DNA from: Eubacterium sp. CAG:248
Lineage (GTDB): Bacteria; Bacillota; Clostridia; Lachnospirales; Lachnospiraceae
DNA: 10,313 nucleotides
Direction: 5' to 3'
Assembly: GCA_000436475.1 (NCBI GenBank)
Contig: FR886161.1
Span: 63,042 to 73,354, forward strand
The position numbers were made by a program, and so were the translations under genes. The notes under the pieces are model-generated. The model searched no databases. It saw only the letters and a list, made by a program, of their open reading frames with translations, and was not told where the DNA came from. This document shows positions 1-6,041 of the stretch, piece after piece (position 1 is the first letter of the stretch; each line of letters starts with the position of its first letter).

Positions 1-494
1 CGGCCTATTTTTCTTGCTGCTTCTTTAGGAATCGTGAGTGCAGCTATCTCTATGTTATTATTCTTTATAAAATCCTCCAGCTTATCCATCATCATTATAC
101 TTATATCATCACGTATAACCTGGCCTTCAAGCTCTGGATTGCTATCAAACACACCACACACTACGAATCCTCTTTTTTCAAAGTCAGCATAGTTAATGAT
201 TGCCTTTCCAAGATTACCAGCACCAATAATAATCATATAATGTTTTCTGTTTATTCCAAGAATCTTTCCTATCTCGTCATATAGATATTTAACATTGTAG
301 CCGTAACCCTGCTGGCCAAAACCACCAAAATTGTTAAGATCCTGTCTTATCTGTGATGCTGTAACCTTCATCTTGGTACTTAAATCCTTAGATGATATTC
401 TCTGCACGCCGCTCTCTATCAATTCGCCCAGATATCTGTAATATCTTGGCAATCTCCTTATAACGGCTGATGATATTTTCTTACTGTCTTCCAT
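1..494 (-). CDS. rex: Redox-sensing transcriptional repressor Rex (N-terminal 164 codons; runs off the left edge)
   Basis: Rex is a DNA-binding repressor that senses the NADH/NAD+ ratio and derepresses fermentative and respiratory genes when NADH is high. Seen here: an N-terminal winged-helix segment (about residues 1-80) beginning MEDSKKISSAVIRRLPRYYR, with the recognition region TASQIRQDLNNFGGFGQQGY at 45-64. A Rossmann domain follows with the dinucleotide-binding loop GAGNLGKA at 91-98 and an acidic strand end at VFDSNPE (115-121). Family members are about 210 residues, so roughly 45 C-terminal residues, including the swapped helix, lie outside the window. The start at 494 is preceded by AGAGGAT (499-505) and gives the typical Rex N-terminus. 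It follows metH on the same strand, but a 175-bp gap with its own promoter and two Rex-type operators suggests separate, autoregulated transcription. Confidence 0.97.
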   Translation of the reverse strand, partial: MEDSKKISSAVIRRLPRYYRYLGELIESGVQRISSKDLSTKMKVTASQIRQDLNNFGGFGQQGYGYNVKYLYDEIGKILGINRKHYMIIIGAGNLGKAIINYADFEKRGFVVCGVFDSNPELEGQVIRDDISIMMMDKLEDFIKNNNIEIAALTIPKEAARKIG

Positions 495-574
495 AACTAT
501 CCTCTGTTTCTATCAAATTACATTTTATAATCCGGTAAATACCCTGCATGGGCATTCATTATATATTATCCTGA

Positions 575-592
575 TTATTAAGTGGATAACAA
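575..592. promoter_or_regulatory. Candidate Rex operator 2, just downstream of the rex start site
   Basis: The 18-bp sequence TTATTAAGTGGATAACAA also matches TTGTTAAnnnnTTAACAA at 12 of 14 defined positions. Its centre is 23 bp from the centre of operator 1, about two helical turns, so two Rex dimers could sit on nearly the same face of the DNA. It lies in the first transcribed bases of rex. Confidence 0.65.
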
Positions 593-597
593 ACGCT

Positions 598-615
598 CTG
601 TTAATTATATAACAA
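598..615. promoter_or_regulatory. Candidate Rex operator 1, over the rex -10 box
   Basis: The 18-bp sequence CTGTTAATTATATAACAA matches the clostridial Rex consensus TTGTTAAnnnnTTAACAA at 12 of 14 defined positions. It covers the whole -10 hexamer (604-609) and the predicted transcription start region, so bound Rex would block RNA polymerase. The consensus is established for clostridial Rex; occupancy here is inferred. Confidence 0.72.
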
Positions 616-632
616 TTCCCGGATTATGTCAA
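604..632 (-). promoter_or_regulatory. Perfect-consensus sigma-A promoter of rex
   Basis: Read on the minus strand, TTGACA (632-627) and TATAAT (609-604) are separated by exactly 17 nt. Both hexamers match the sigma-A consensus at all twelve positions. Transcription would start near 597, giving a leader of about 100 nt before the rex ATG at 494. A promoter this strong is expected to need repression, which fits the operator overlapping its -10 box. Confidence 0.88.
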
Positions 633-669
633 AATGCAAAAACCCATCATCATATATTACAAAACTTTT

Positions 670-3147
670 TTATCCAAGAACCCTCTTTGCAATATCTACC
701 GACTCCTTGGCATCCTTTGAATAAAAGTCCGCATGTATCTCCTTTGCGTACTCTGGTGTGAGCACAGCTCCACCAACCATAACCTTGCAGTCAAGATTAT
801 TCTCATGGATAAGCTCTATAGTTTTCTTCATAGATACAAGTGTTGTTGTCATAAGAGCTGACAGCCCACAAAGCTTTGCATCATTATCTCTTATTGCATC
901 TACAACTGCCTGATACTCTACATCTTTACCAAGATCTATAACCTCATAGCCATAGTTTTCAAGCAGAACCTTTACTATATTCTTACCTATATCATGGACA
1001 TCACCCTTAACTGTTGCTATAACTATCTTACCCTTGCTTACAGGAGCATTATTGCTCATAACCATATGCTTTCTTATAACCTCAAAGGCACCCTGTGCTA
1101 CTCCTGCTGCCATAATAAGCTGTGGAAGGAATAGTGTGCCCTTTTCAAATTCTTCACCTATCTTATCAAGTGCCGGAATAAGAGCATTATTTACAATATC
1201 CATTGAATCCATAGTTGAAAGCAGCTCCTCTGTTATGGTGGAGCCTTCATTCTTTAAGCCCTTCTCCACAGCATAAAACAGATCATCACATGTGTAGCTT
1301 CCCTTTTTATCTTTAAGATTGATATTGCCTGCTGCTCCTGAATTCTGGTTCTTTTCTCCTGCTGATATATTTCCTGCATTACCATGGCTCATATTCATAG
1401 GATTGATTTTACTTACATCAGGCATAGATGCATATGCCCTTATATAATCAACTGAATTCTTATCTATGTTGGCAAGAAGCTTATATGCTCTTACTGCCCC
1501 CATCATCTCATATACGTTAGGGTTGATGATTGCAAGATCAAGTCCGCTCTGCATGGCCATAGTAAGGAATATATGATTGACAAGCACTCTGTTAGGAAGT
1601 CCAAAGGATATATTAGACACACCAAGCACTGTTCTTAATCCAAGCTCATGCTTGACTGTATGAAGTGCATTAAGAGTCTCCATAACTCCCTCCTGCTCTG
1701 CTGAGGCTGTCAGTGTAAGACAGTCTATATATATGTCCTGCTTAGGAATACCTATAGCCACAGCCCTGTCCATAATCTTCTTAGCTATGGCAACTCTATC
1801 CTGTGCTTTTTTAGGTATACCATTCTTATCAAGTGCAAGACCTATTACTGCCGCTCCATACTTCTTTACTATCGGCAGAATGTTATTAAGAGATTCCTCT
1901 TCACCATTTACAGAGTTAACTATAGGCTTGCCGTTATATATCCTCAATGCTGAATCAAGCACCTCTGGAATAGTTGAGTCAAGCTGTAAAGGCACATCAA
2001 CAACAGACTGCAGTGACTTAACTGTATCTATCATCATCTGTCTTTCATCTATTCCAGGCAGTCCTACATTAACATCAAGTATATCTGCTCCTGCTGATGT
2101 CTGTTCAAGTGCCTGTCCTAATATATAATCCATATCATTATCAATAAGCGCCTGCTTAAACACCTTCTTGCCAGTAGGGTTGATTCTTTCTCCTACTACT
2201 CTTGGCTGGTCTACTATAACGGTATTAGTGGCTGAACATACTGCCGATGGAATAACAACCGGCTTCTTTTCAGGATTGCCCTCTCTTTGAAGCATTCCTG
2301 ATAATTCACTTATGAATTCTGGTGTTGTGCCACAGCAGCCGCCAAATACTTTTATTCCATACTTTCTTAATTCCTTCATAAATTCAGCAAATTGAGGTGC
2401 ATCAACATTGTATAGATTCGTAACAGGATCAGGAAGACCTGCATTAGGCTTAACTACAACAGGAAGGTTAGTCCACCTTGAAAGCTCTTCAATTACAGGT
2501 TCTAACTCCTTAGGTCCAAGTGAACAGTTTACACCAAGTGCATCAACCCCGAGTCCTGCTGCTGTCAGTGCAAATGCTGATATCTGGCAGCCTGTAAATG
2601 TACGCATATTCTCTTCAAAGGTCATAGTTGTCATAACTGGAAGTGAACTATTCTCCTTTGCTGCAAGCACCGCTGCCTTAACATCAAGCAGATCTGTCAT
2701 TGTTTCAAATACAACCAGGTCTGCTCCTGCCTGCTCACCAGCCTTTACTATCTGTGCATACATTTCATAAGCCTCTTCAAAACTTAAAGTTCCTGTCGGC
2801 TCTAAGAGCTGTCCAATAGGACCTATATCTAAAGCGACTAGTGCTTCAGGTTTAACATTATTACAGGCTGTTCTTGCATTTTTAATACCAGCAGTAACAA
2901 GCTCCTCAACAGAATGTCCACATTCCTCCAGCTTATAGCTGTTTCCTCCAAATGTATTGGCATATATGATATCTGAACCAGCATTAAGATACTTTTCATG
3001 TATAGATATAAGAAGCTCTGGCTGCGTAATATTTAACATCTCTGGTGTTTCACCCATCTTCATGCCTGCAGCCTGAAGCATCGTTCCCATACCGCCATCA
3101 AGGATCACATAATCCTTCTTTAAAAGTTCTTTAAGCTTATTATCCAT
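670..3147 (-). CDS. metH: Cobalamin-dependent methionine synthase (homocysteine, folate and cobalamin modules only)
   Basis: It transfers the methyl group of 5-methyltetrahydrofolate through cobalamin to homocysteine, making methionine and tetrahydrofolate in the cytosol. The protein is 825 residues. Residues 1-290 form the homocysteine-binding barrel with zinc ligands in GVNCSLGP (Cys208) and FGGCCGTTPE (Cys271, Cys272). The pterin-binding barrel starts at VVGERINPTGKK (317-328) and ends near 575. The cobalamin cap and Rossmann domains follow (about 618-825), with the axial ligand His718 in GDVHDIGKNIV. It is shorter than the roughly 1,200-residue E. coli enzyme because the C-terminal AdoMet reactivation domain is absent; that domain is the preceding gene. 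The ORF could extend upstream to 3222, but AGGAGG (3161-3156) 8 nt before 3147 and the family-like N-terminus MDNKLKELLKKDYVILDGG support this start. An Asn/Gly/Ser-rich linker at about 583-616 is unusual. Confidence 0.95.
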   Translation of the reverse strand: MDNKLKELLKKDYVILDGGMGTMLQAAGMKMGETPEMLNITQPELLISIHEKYLNAGSDIIYANTFGGNSYKLEECGHSVEELVTAGIKNARTACNNVKPEALVALDIGPIGQLLEPTGTLSFEEAYEMYAQIVKAGEQAGADLVVFETMTDLLDVKAAVLAAKENSSLPVMTTMTFEENMRTFTGCQISAFALTAAGLGVDALGVNCSLGPKELEPVIEELSRWTNLPVVVKPNAGLPDPVTNLYNVDAPQFAEFMKELRKYGIKVFGGCCGTTPEFISELSGMLQREGNPEKKPVVIPSAVCSATNTVIVDQPRVVGERINPTGKKVFKQALIDNDMDYILGQALEQTSAGADILDVNVGLPGIDERQMMIDTVKSLQSVVDVPLQLDSTIPEVLDSALRIYNGKPIVNSVNGEEESLNNILPIVKKYGAAVIGLALDKNGIPKKAQDRVAIAKKIMDRAVAIGIPKQDIYIDCLTLTASAEQEGVMETLNALHTVKHELGLRTVLGVSNISFGLPNRVLVNHIFLTMAMQSGLDLAIINPNVYEMMGAVRAYKLLANIDKNSVDYIRAYASMPDVSKINPMNMSHGNAGNISAGEKNQNSGAAGNINLKDKKGSYTCDDLFYAVEKGLKNEGSTITEELLSTMDSMDIVNNALIPALDKIGEEFEKGTLFLPQLIMAAGVAQGAFEVIRKHMVMSNNAPVSKGKIVIATVKGDVHDIGKNIVKVLLENYGYEVIDLGKDVEYQAVVDAIRDNDAKLCGLSALMTTTLVSMKKTIELIHENNLDCKVMVGGAVLTPEYAKEIHADFYSKDAKESVDIAKRVLG

Positions 3148-3823
3148 TGCAATGTCCTCCTGATTCCCTGAAGCTGCATGTACCTTTGAGATTACATGAC
3201 ATGCATCCCTTATTCTTTGCACTTACTTCTCCTGTAGTAAGTCCTATAACCGCCGTAACTGACTTTGTTGGCACCATCATATCCGTTTTTCCTACATTAA
3301 GCCCTATAAGCTTTGGTGCGTTAAGCACCTTTAAGAACTCCCCCTGCTGTGATAATGGAAGATCCCCATATCCTATGCCAAAACGAAAGGTCTGGTTATA
3401 TTCCGGGAGTTCTTCTTTTATGATGGCTTCTAACTTATCGCATACCTGCTCTATTGCAGCACTTGCGAGACTGTCTGAAACAACGGCCTTTGCAAGATCC
3501 AAAGTCTGCATAATACGGAGCATTCTGTCTATTCCCTCAGATAATGTAACTGCTATAAGTGCTGCCCTGTCACATCCTTTAAGATGTTCTTTTATCGAAT
3601 TACCTCTAAGTATAAGTCCTGTACCATCAAGCTCTACGCCATCAGCAGTCTGTGTCACTCCTGTAACTCTATAAGTATATCTTGGAACAGCTGCTTTGAT
3701 AACCTCTGCCTCACACTCATCTATAAGCATATTTACTGTAGCATCAGCACTGATTCCCTTATACCCCAGATATCTTAAGACTTCCTTACGGTTTATGCGC
3801 TCAAGCATAATCTGCTTTTTCAT
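3140..3823 (-). CDS. Stand-alone AdoMet-binding reactivation domain for methionine synthase
   Basis: This 227-residue protein corresponds to the C-terminal module of E. coli MetH, which binds AdoMet and, with an electron donor, remethylates cob(II)alamin formed when the enzyme is accidentally oxidised. The key signature is RFGIGYGDLPLSQQ at 147-160, which contains the RxxxGY AdoMet-binding motif. It is followed by a family-like stretch with IGLNVGKTDMMVPTKSVTAV (173-192). The C-terminus has four cysteines (207, 210, 216, 225; C-x2-C-x5-C-x8-C) that could bind a metal or Fe-S cluster; this is inferred. The stop overlaps the metH start by 8 nt (ATGGATAA). The start at 3823 has AAAGGAG about 7 nt upstream; Met6 is a weaker alternative. 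A similar split between MetH and its activation domain is known in Thermotoga maritima. Confidence 0.9.
   Translation of the reverse strand: MKKQIMLERINRKEVLRYLGYKGISADATVNMLIDECEAEVIKAAVPRYTYRVTGVTQTADGVELDGTGLILRGNSIKEHLKGCDRAALIAVTLSEGIDRMLRIMQTLDLAKAVVSDSLASAAIEQVCDKLEAIIKEELPEYNQTFRFGIGYGDLPLSQQGEFLKVLNAPKLIGLNVGKTDMMVPTKSVTAVIGLTTGEVSAKNKGCMSCNLKGTCSFRESGGHCNG
3156..3161 (-). promoter_or_regulatory. Ribosome binding site that fixes the metH start
   Basis: On the minus strand AGGAGG lies 8 nt before the ATG at 3147, inside the last codons of the reactivase gene. It argues against the longer in-frame start at 3222 and supports translational coupling, because the upstream stop (3142-3140) falls inside the metH start region. 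Confidence 0.85.
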
Positions 3824-3843
3824 CAGAATGCTCCTTTCTTTAT

Positions 3844-5493
3844 TTATCTGTCTCTGTTTTTCTTAGCTCTGTCCTTACCCTTATGCTTTGACTTTCCATG
3901 GCTCTTGCCACGCGTCTGATTGGCTTTTTCCATATTAACACGACGTCCCTTTATAAGAACGTTATCATTCATGGCCTTAAGCACCTTTTCAGCATGAATT
4001 GCTGGTACATCAACAAATGTATAATTATCCATCATATCTATGGCACCAACAAGCTTTCCTGGCATTCCTGACTCCCCAGCAATAGCACCAAGAATATTAG
4101 ATGGCTTTATCTTATCTTTCTTTCCTATATTTATGAAGAGTCTTACCATTCTTGAATCATCTCTGTCCATATCGAAGTGGAAATCCTCTACCTCATCTAC
4201 TCTGTCAAGAGTATCCCCGATAAGCATTTTAAGAAGTGCTGCTGCCATGTCCATAGATGTATATTCTTCATGGTTGACATGTTCCTCCACAAGATTAACC
4301 ATATCTGTAAGGCCGCCCTCTTCAATAGTCTGCTTAATCTTATCAAACATATTATCAAGCTTTGTATTCTTAACATCATCAAGTGATGGAACTGGCTTGG
4401 CAAGTATCTTAGTCTTACAGTATCTTTCTATATCCTTAAGCTTATATACTTCCTTACCACTTATGAAAGACAGTGCCATGCCTGACCTTCCAGCACGTCC
4501 TGTACGTCCTATCCTGTGTACATAATATTCTTCATCCTGTGGTATGTCATAGTTAAATACCATATCAACATCATCAACATCAATACCTCTTGCTGCAACA
4601 TCAGTAGCTATAAGAATATCTACATTTCCACTTCTGAAATCATCCATAACTCTGTCTCTTTGCTGCTGCTTCATATCTCCATGTATTCCATCTGCAAAAT
4701 ATCCTCTGCCCTTAAGTTCAGATATGAGCTCATCAACCTGTCTTTTCGTATTACAGAATACTACGGAAAGTCTTGGGTTATATATATCTATAAGCCTGCA
4801 TAATACCTCTGTTTTATTCTTAGGTCTAACTTCATAGTAGAACTGCTCTATATTAGATACAGTAAGTTCTTTTCTTACTACCTTTATAACCCTGGCATCC
4901 TTCTGGAAATTTCTTGCTATATCCATGATAGCCTTTGGCATAGTTGCTGAAAACATAACCGTCTGTCTGTCCTGCGGAGTTTCAGTAAGAATAGTTTCCA
5001 TATCTTCCCTGAATCCCATATCAAGCATCTCATCAGCCTCATCAAGAATAACCATATTGATATTATCAAACTTAACTGTTTTTCTTCTCATATGATCCAT
5101 AACTCTTCCAGGTGTACCAACTATAATCTGCACGCCTGTCTTTAAAGACTTAATCTGTCTTACTATCTCCTGGCCTCCATATACAGGTAAAACCTTTATG
5201 TCACTCATATATTTGGCAAGCTTTCGAATCTCTTCTGCAACCTGTACTGCAAGCTCTCTTGTAGGACATAATACAATCGCCTGTGGCTTCTTTATCTGTG
5301 GATCTATCTTCATAAGCATTGGGATAGTGTAAGCTGCTGTCTTACCTGTACCTGTCTGCGCCTGTCCTACTACATCTATCCCCTCACATACTGCCGGAAT
5401 AGCCTGTGTCTGTATAGGTGAGGTTTCTTCAAAACCCATATCCTCAATTGCCCTTAATATTCTTTCATCAATATTTAACTCTTCGAATTTCAT
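3844..5493 (-). CDS. DEAD-box ATP-dependent RNA helicase with C-terminal DbpA-type RNA-binding domain (DeaD/DbpA-like)
   Basis: It unwinds structured RNA using ATP and probably acts in ribosome assembly, mRNA turnover or cold adaptation. The 549-residue protein shows the full motif set: Q motif near 21-29, AQTGTGKT (45-52), PTRELA (77-82), TPGR (127-130), DEAD (151-154), SAT (172-174), VVFCNT (264-269), ATDVAARGIDV (276-286) and HRIGRTGRAG (306-315). After a dimerisation-like region (about 370-450) comes a DbpA/RRM-like domain (about 457-531, from SRMVRLFINIGKKDKIKPS) and a Lys/Arg-rich tail (532-549). That domain recruits relatives to structured RNA such as 23S rRNA. GAGGAAA lies 5' of the start. 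A good promoter about 250 nt upstream implies a long structured leader, as known for some cold-shock helicases. The reactivase gene begins 20 nt after its stop with no terminator between, so the three genes are probably co-transcribed. Confidence 0.96.
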   Translation of the reverse strand: MKFEELNIDERILRAIEDMGFEETSPIQTQAIPAVCEGIDVVGQAQTGTGKTAAYTIPMLMKIDPQIKKPQAIVLCPTRELAVQVAEEIRKLAKYMSDIKVLPVYGGQEIVRQIKSLKTGVQIIVGTPGRVMDHMRRKTVKFDNINMVILDEADEMLDMGFREDMETILTETPQDRQTVMFSATMPKAIMDIARNFQKDARVIKVVRKELTVSNIEQFYYEVRPKNKTEVLCRLIDIYNPRLSVVFCNTKRQVDELISELKGRGYFADGIHGDMKQQQRDRVMDDFRSGNVDILIATDVAARGIDVDDVDMVFNYDIPQDEEYYVHRIGRTGRAGRSGMALSFISGKEVYKLKDIERYCKTKILAKPVPSLDDVKNTKLDNMFDKIKQTIEEGGLTDMVNLVEEHVNHEEYTSMDMAAALLKMLIGDTLDRVDEVEDFHFDMDRDDSRMVRLFINIGKKDKIKPSNILGAIAGESGMPGKLVGAIDMMDNYTFVDVPAIHAEKVLKAMNDNVLIKGRRVNMEKANQTRGKSHGKSKHKGKDRAKKNRDR

Positions 5494-5526
5494 TCATTTC
5501 CTCATTTCTTTTTATTTATGTCTGAC

Positions 5527-5562
5527 TTATAAAGATGTCTTAGTCAAAAGTCTCTGGCACAT
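5527..5562 (-). CDS. Possible 11-codon leader ORF (MCQRLLTKTSL) upstream of the helicase
   Basis: On the minus strand an ATG at 5562 is preceded by GGAGGG (5572-5567) with a 4-nt gap, a much stronger ribosome site than that of the helicase itself. The reading frame encodes 11 residues and ends in TAA, 33 nt before the helicase start. It begins about 17 nt after the last hairpin of the leader. It may be a leader peptide, part of a mobile repeat, or chance. No family is recognised. Confidence 0.35.
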   Translation of the reverse strand: MCQRLLTKTSL

Positions 5563-5740
5563 AATACCCTCCATTCTTGCGCTGCTTTTCAGCGCATATC
5601 AAGTTTGTGCGAAGCACAAATCTTGCGTGTGAAAAATCTTATTTTTCACACTACACTCCTGATATTTACATATCGCGGGATTATCATCCCTCTTTCATGT
5701 TCATATTGTGGCGGCTTTATGTGAGTTTAGACCTTTTGAC
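5543..5740 (-). repeat. Five-hairpin element with inverted ends (structured helicase leader or MITE-like intergenic repeat)
   Basis: The segment is bounded by GTCAAAAG (5543-5550) and its inverted copy CTTTTGAC (5733-5740), and the similarity extends into TCT/AGA with one extra base. Read on the minus strand it contains five hairpins in order: GGGAT/ATCCC (5690-5677); GATAT-GTAA-ATATC with a GNRA-type loop (5674-5661); an 11-bp perfect stem GTGTGAAAAAT/ATTTTTCACAC with a 3-nt loop (5651-5627); CAAG-T-TTTGTGC/GCACAAA-CTTG with one bulge (5625-5600); and GCGCTG/CAGCGC with a 5-nt loop (5595-5579). None is followed by a T-run, so they are not ordinary terminators. It lies between a good promoter and the helicase. 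Whether it occurs elsewhere in the genome cannot be seen here. Confidence 0.6.
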
Positions 5741-5751
5741 CCTAATATCTA

Positions 5752-5780
5752 ATAATACATTACAGATGTAAATAAGTCAA
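5752..5780 (-). promoter_or_regulatory. Promoter of the helicase-reactivase-metH unit
   Basis: On the minus strand TTGACT (5780-5775) and TATTAT (5757-5752) are separated by 17 nt, each one base from consensus. Transcription would start near 5745, right at the inverted-repeat end of the hairpin element. This gives a leader of about 250 nt before the helicase ATG. Confidence 0.72.
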
Positions 5781-5839
5781 AATTATTAAATCTTTTTCTT
5801 ACCACTTTTTTATTATGCTGCCTGCACAAATGGTGTTTT

Positions 5840-5883
5840 TCCCTGATATTCCCCTGATATTCCTCAGATTATCCCCTGATATA
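5840..5883 (+). repeat. Four tandem 11-nt units (CCCCTGATATT-like)
   Basis: Consecutive 11-nt units are TCCCTGATATT, CCCCTGATATT, CCTCAGATTAT and CCCCTGATATA; the third has diverged. The period is about one turn of the DNA helix, so each unit shows the same face. The block ends 11 bp before the -35 box of the ABC-F promoter, a position usual for activator sites, and also lies upstream of the divergent helicase promoter. No known operator is recognised. Confidence 0.6.
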
Positions 5884-5894
5884 TATTAAAGCCT

Positions 5895-5923
5895 TTGCAT
5901 TTTAATATAAAAAACAGTATATT
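5895..5923 (+). promoter_or_regulatory. Probable promoter of the ABC-F gene
   Basis: TTGCAT (5895-5900) and TATATT (5918-5923) are separated by 17 nt. The -35 and -10 boxes each deviate from consensus, so this is a moderate promoter. Transcription would start near 5930, leaving a 5' leader of about 110 nt that contains an A-tract followed by T5 (around 5966-5977) but no convincing leader peptide with a ribosome site. Confidence 0.5.
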
Positions 5924-6027
5924 ATGATGTATGTGTCAAAAACATAGAAAGTTATTTATTTCTGCAAAAAAAATTTTTACTTAAGACACACTGATATTTA
6001 TACAAATCAGAAAAAGAACAGATATGG

Positions 6028-6033
6028 AAAGGA
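6028..6033 (+). promoter_or_regulatory. Ribosome binding site choosing the ABC-F start
   Basis: AAAGGA lies 8 nt before the ATG at 6042. The in-frame ATG six codons upstream (6024) has no comparable site and would bury this one inside the gene. The 6042 start also gives the usual N-terminus MILSCNNISKSFG. Confidence 0.7.
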
Positions 6034-6041
6034 TTTCATCT

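Noticed and set aside
527..627. 9-bp inverted repeat ATAATCCGG (527-535) / CCGGATTAT (619-627) around the rex leader
   Set aside because: One arm lies in the promoter spacer and is not transcribed, so it cannot fold in RNA; the arms are 83 bp apart and could be coincidence.
633..669. metH terminator
   Set aside because: No stable hairpin with a T-run could be drawn between the metH stop and the rex promoter; some readthrough into rex is possible.
3148..3222. 25-codon N-terminal extension of MetH
   Set aside because: It lies inside the reactivase gene, has no homology-like content, and AGGAGG is placed correctly for the ATG at 3147.
4040..4525. Long plus-strand ORF inside the helicase gene (and similar ones inside metH and the reactivase)
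   Set aside because: Antisense shadows of well-conserved coding sequence with no ribosome sites or recognisable domains.
5577..5771. 64-codon plus-strand ORF across the hairpin region
   Set aside because: It consists of inverted repeats read as codons, has no ribosome site, and covers the minus-strand promoter; not a credible gene.
5840..5883. CRISPR array
   Set aside because: The 11-nt units are contiguous without spacers and no cas genes are nearby.
5931..5984. 17-codon ORF (MCQKHRKLFISAKKIFT) as an ABC-F leader peptide
   Set aside because: It starts at the predicted transcription start and has no ribosome site.
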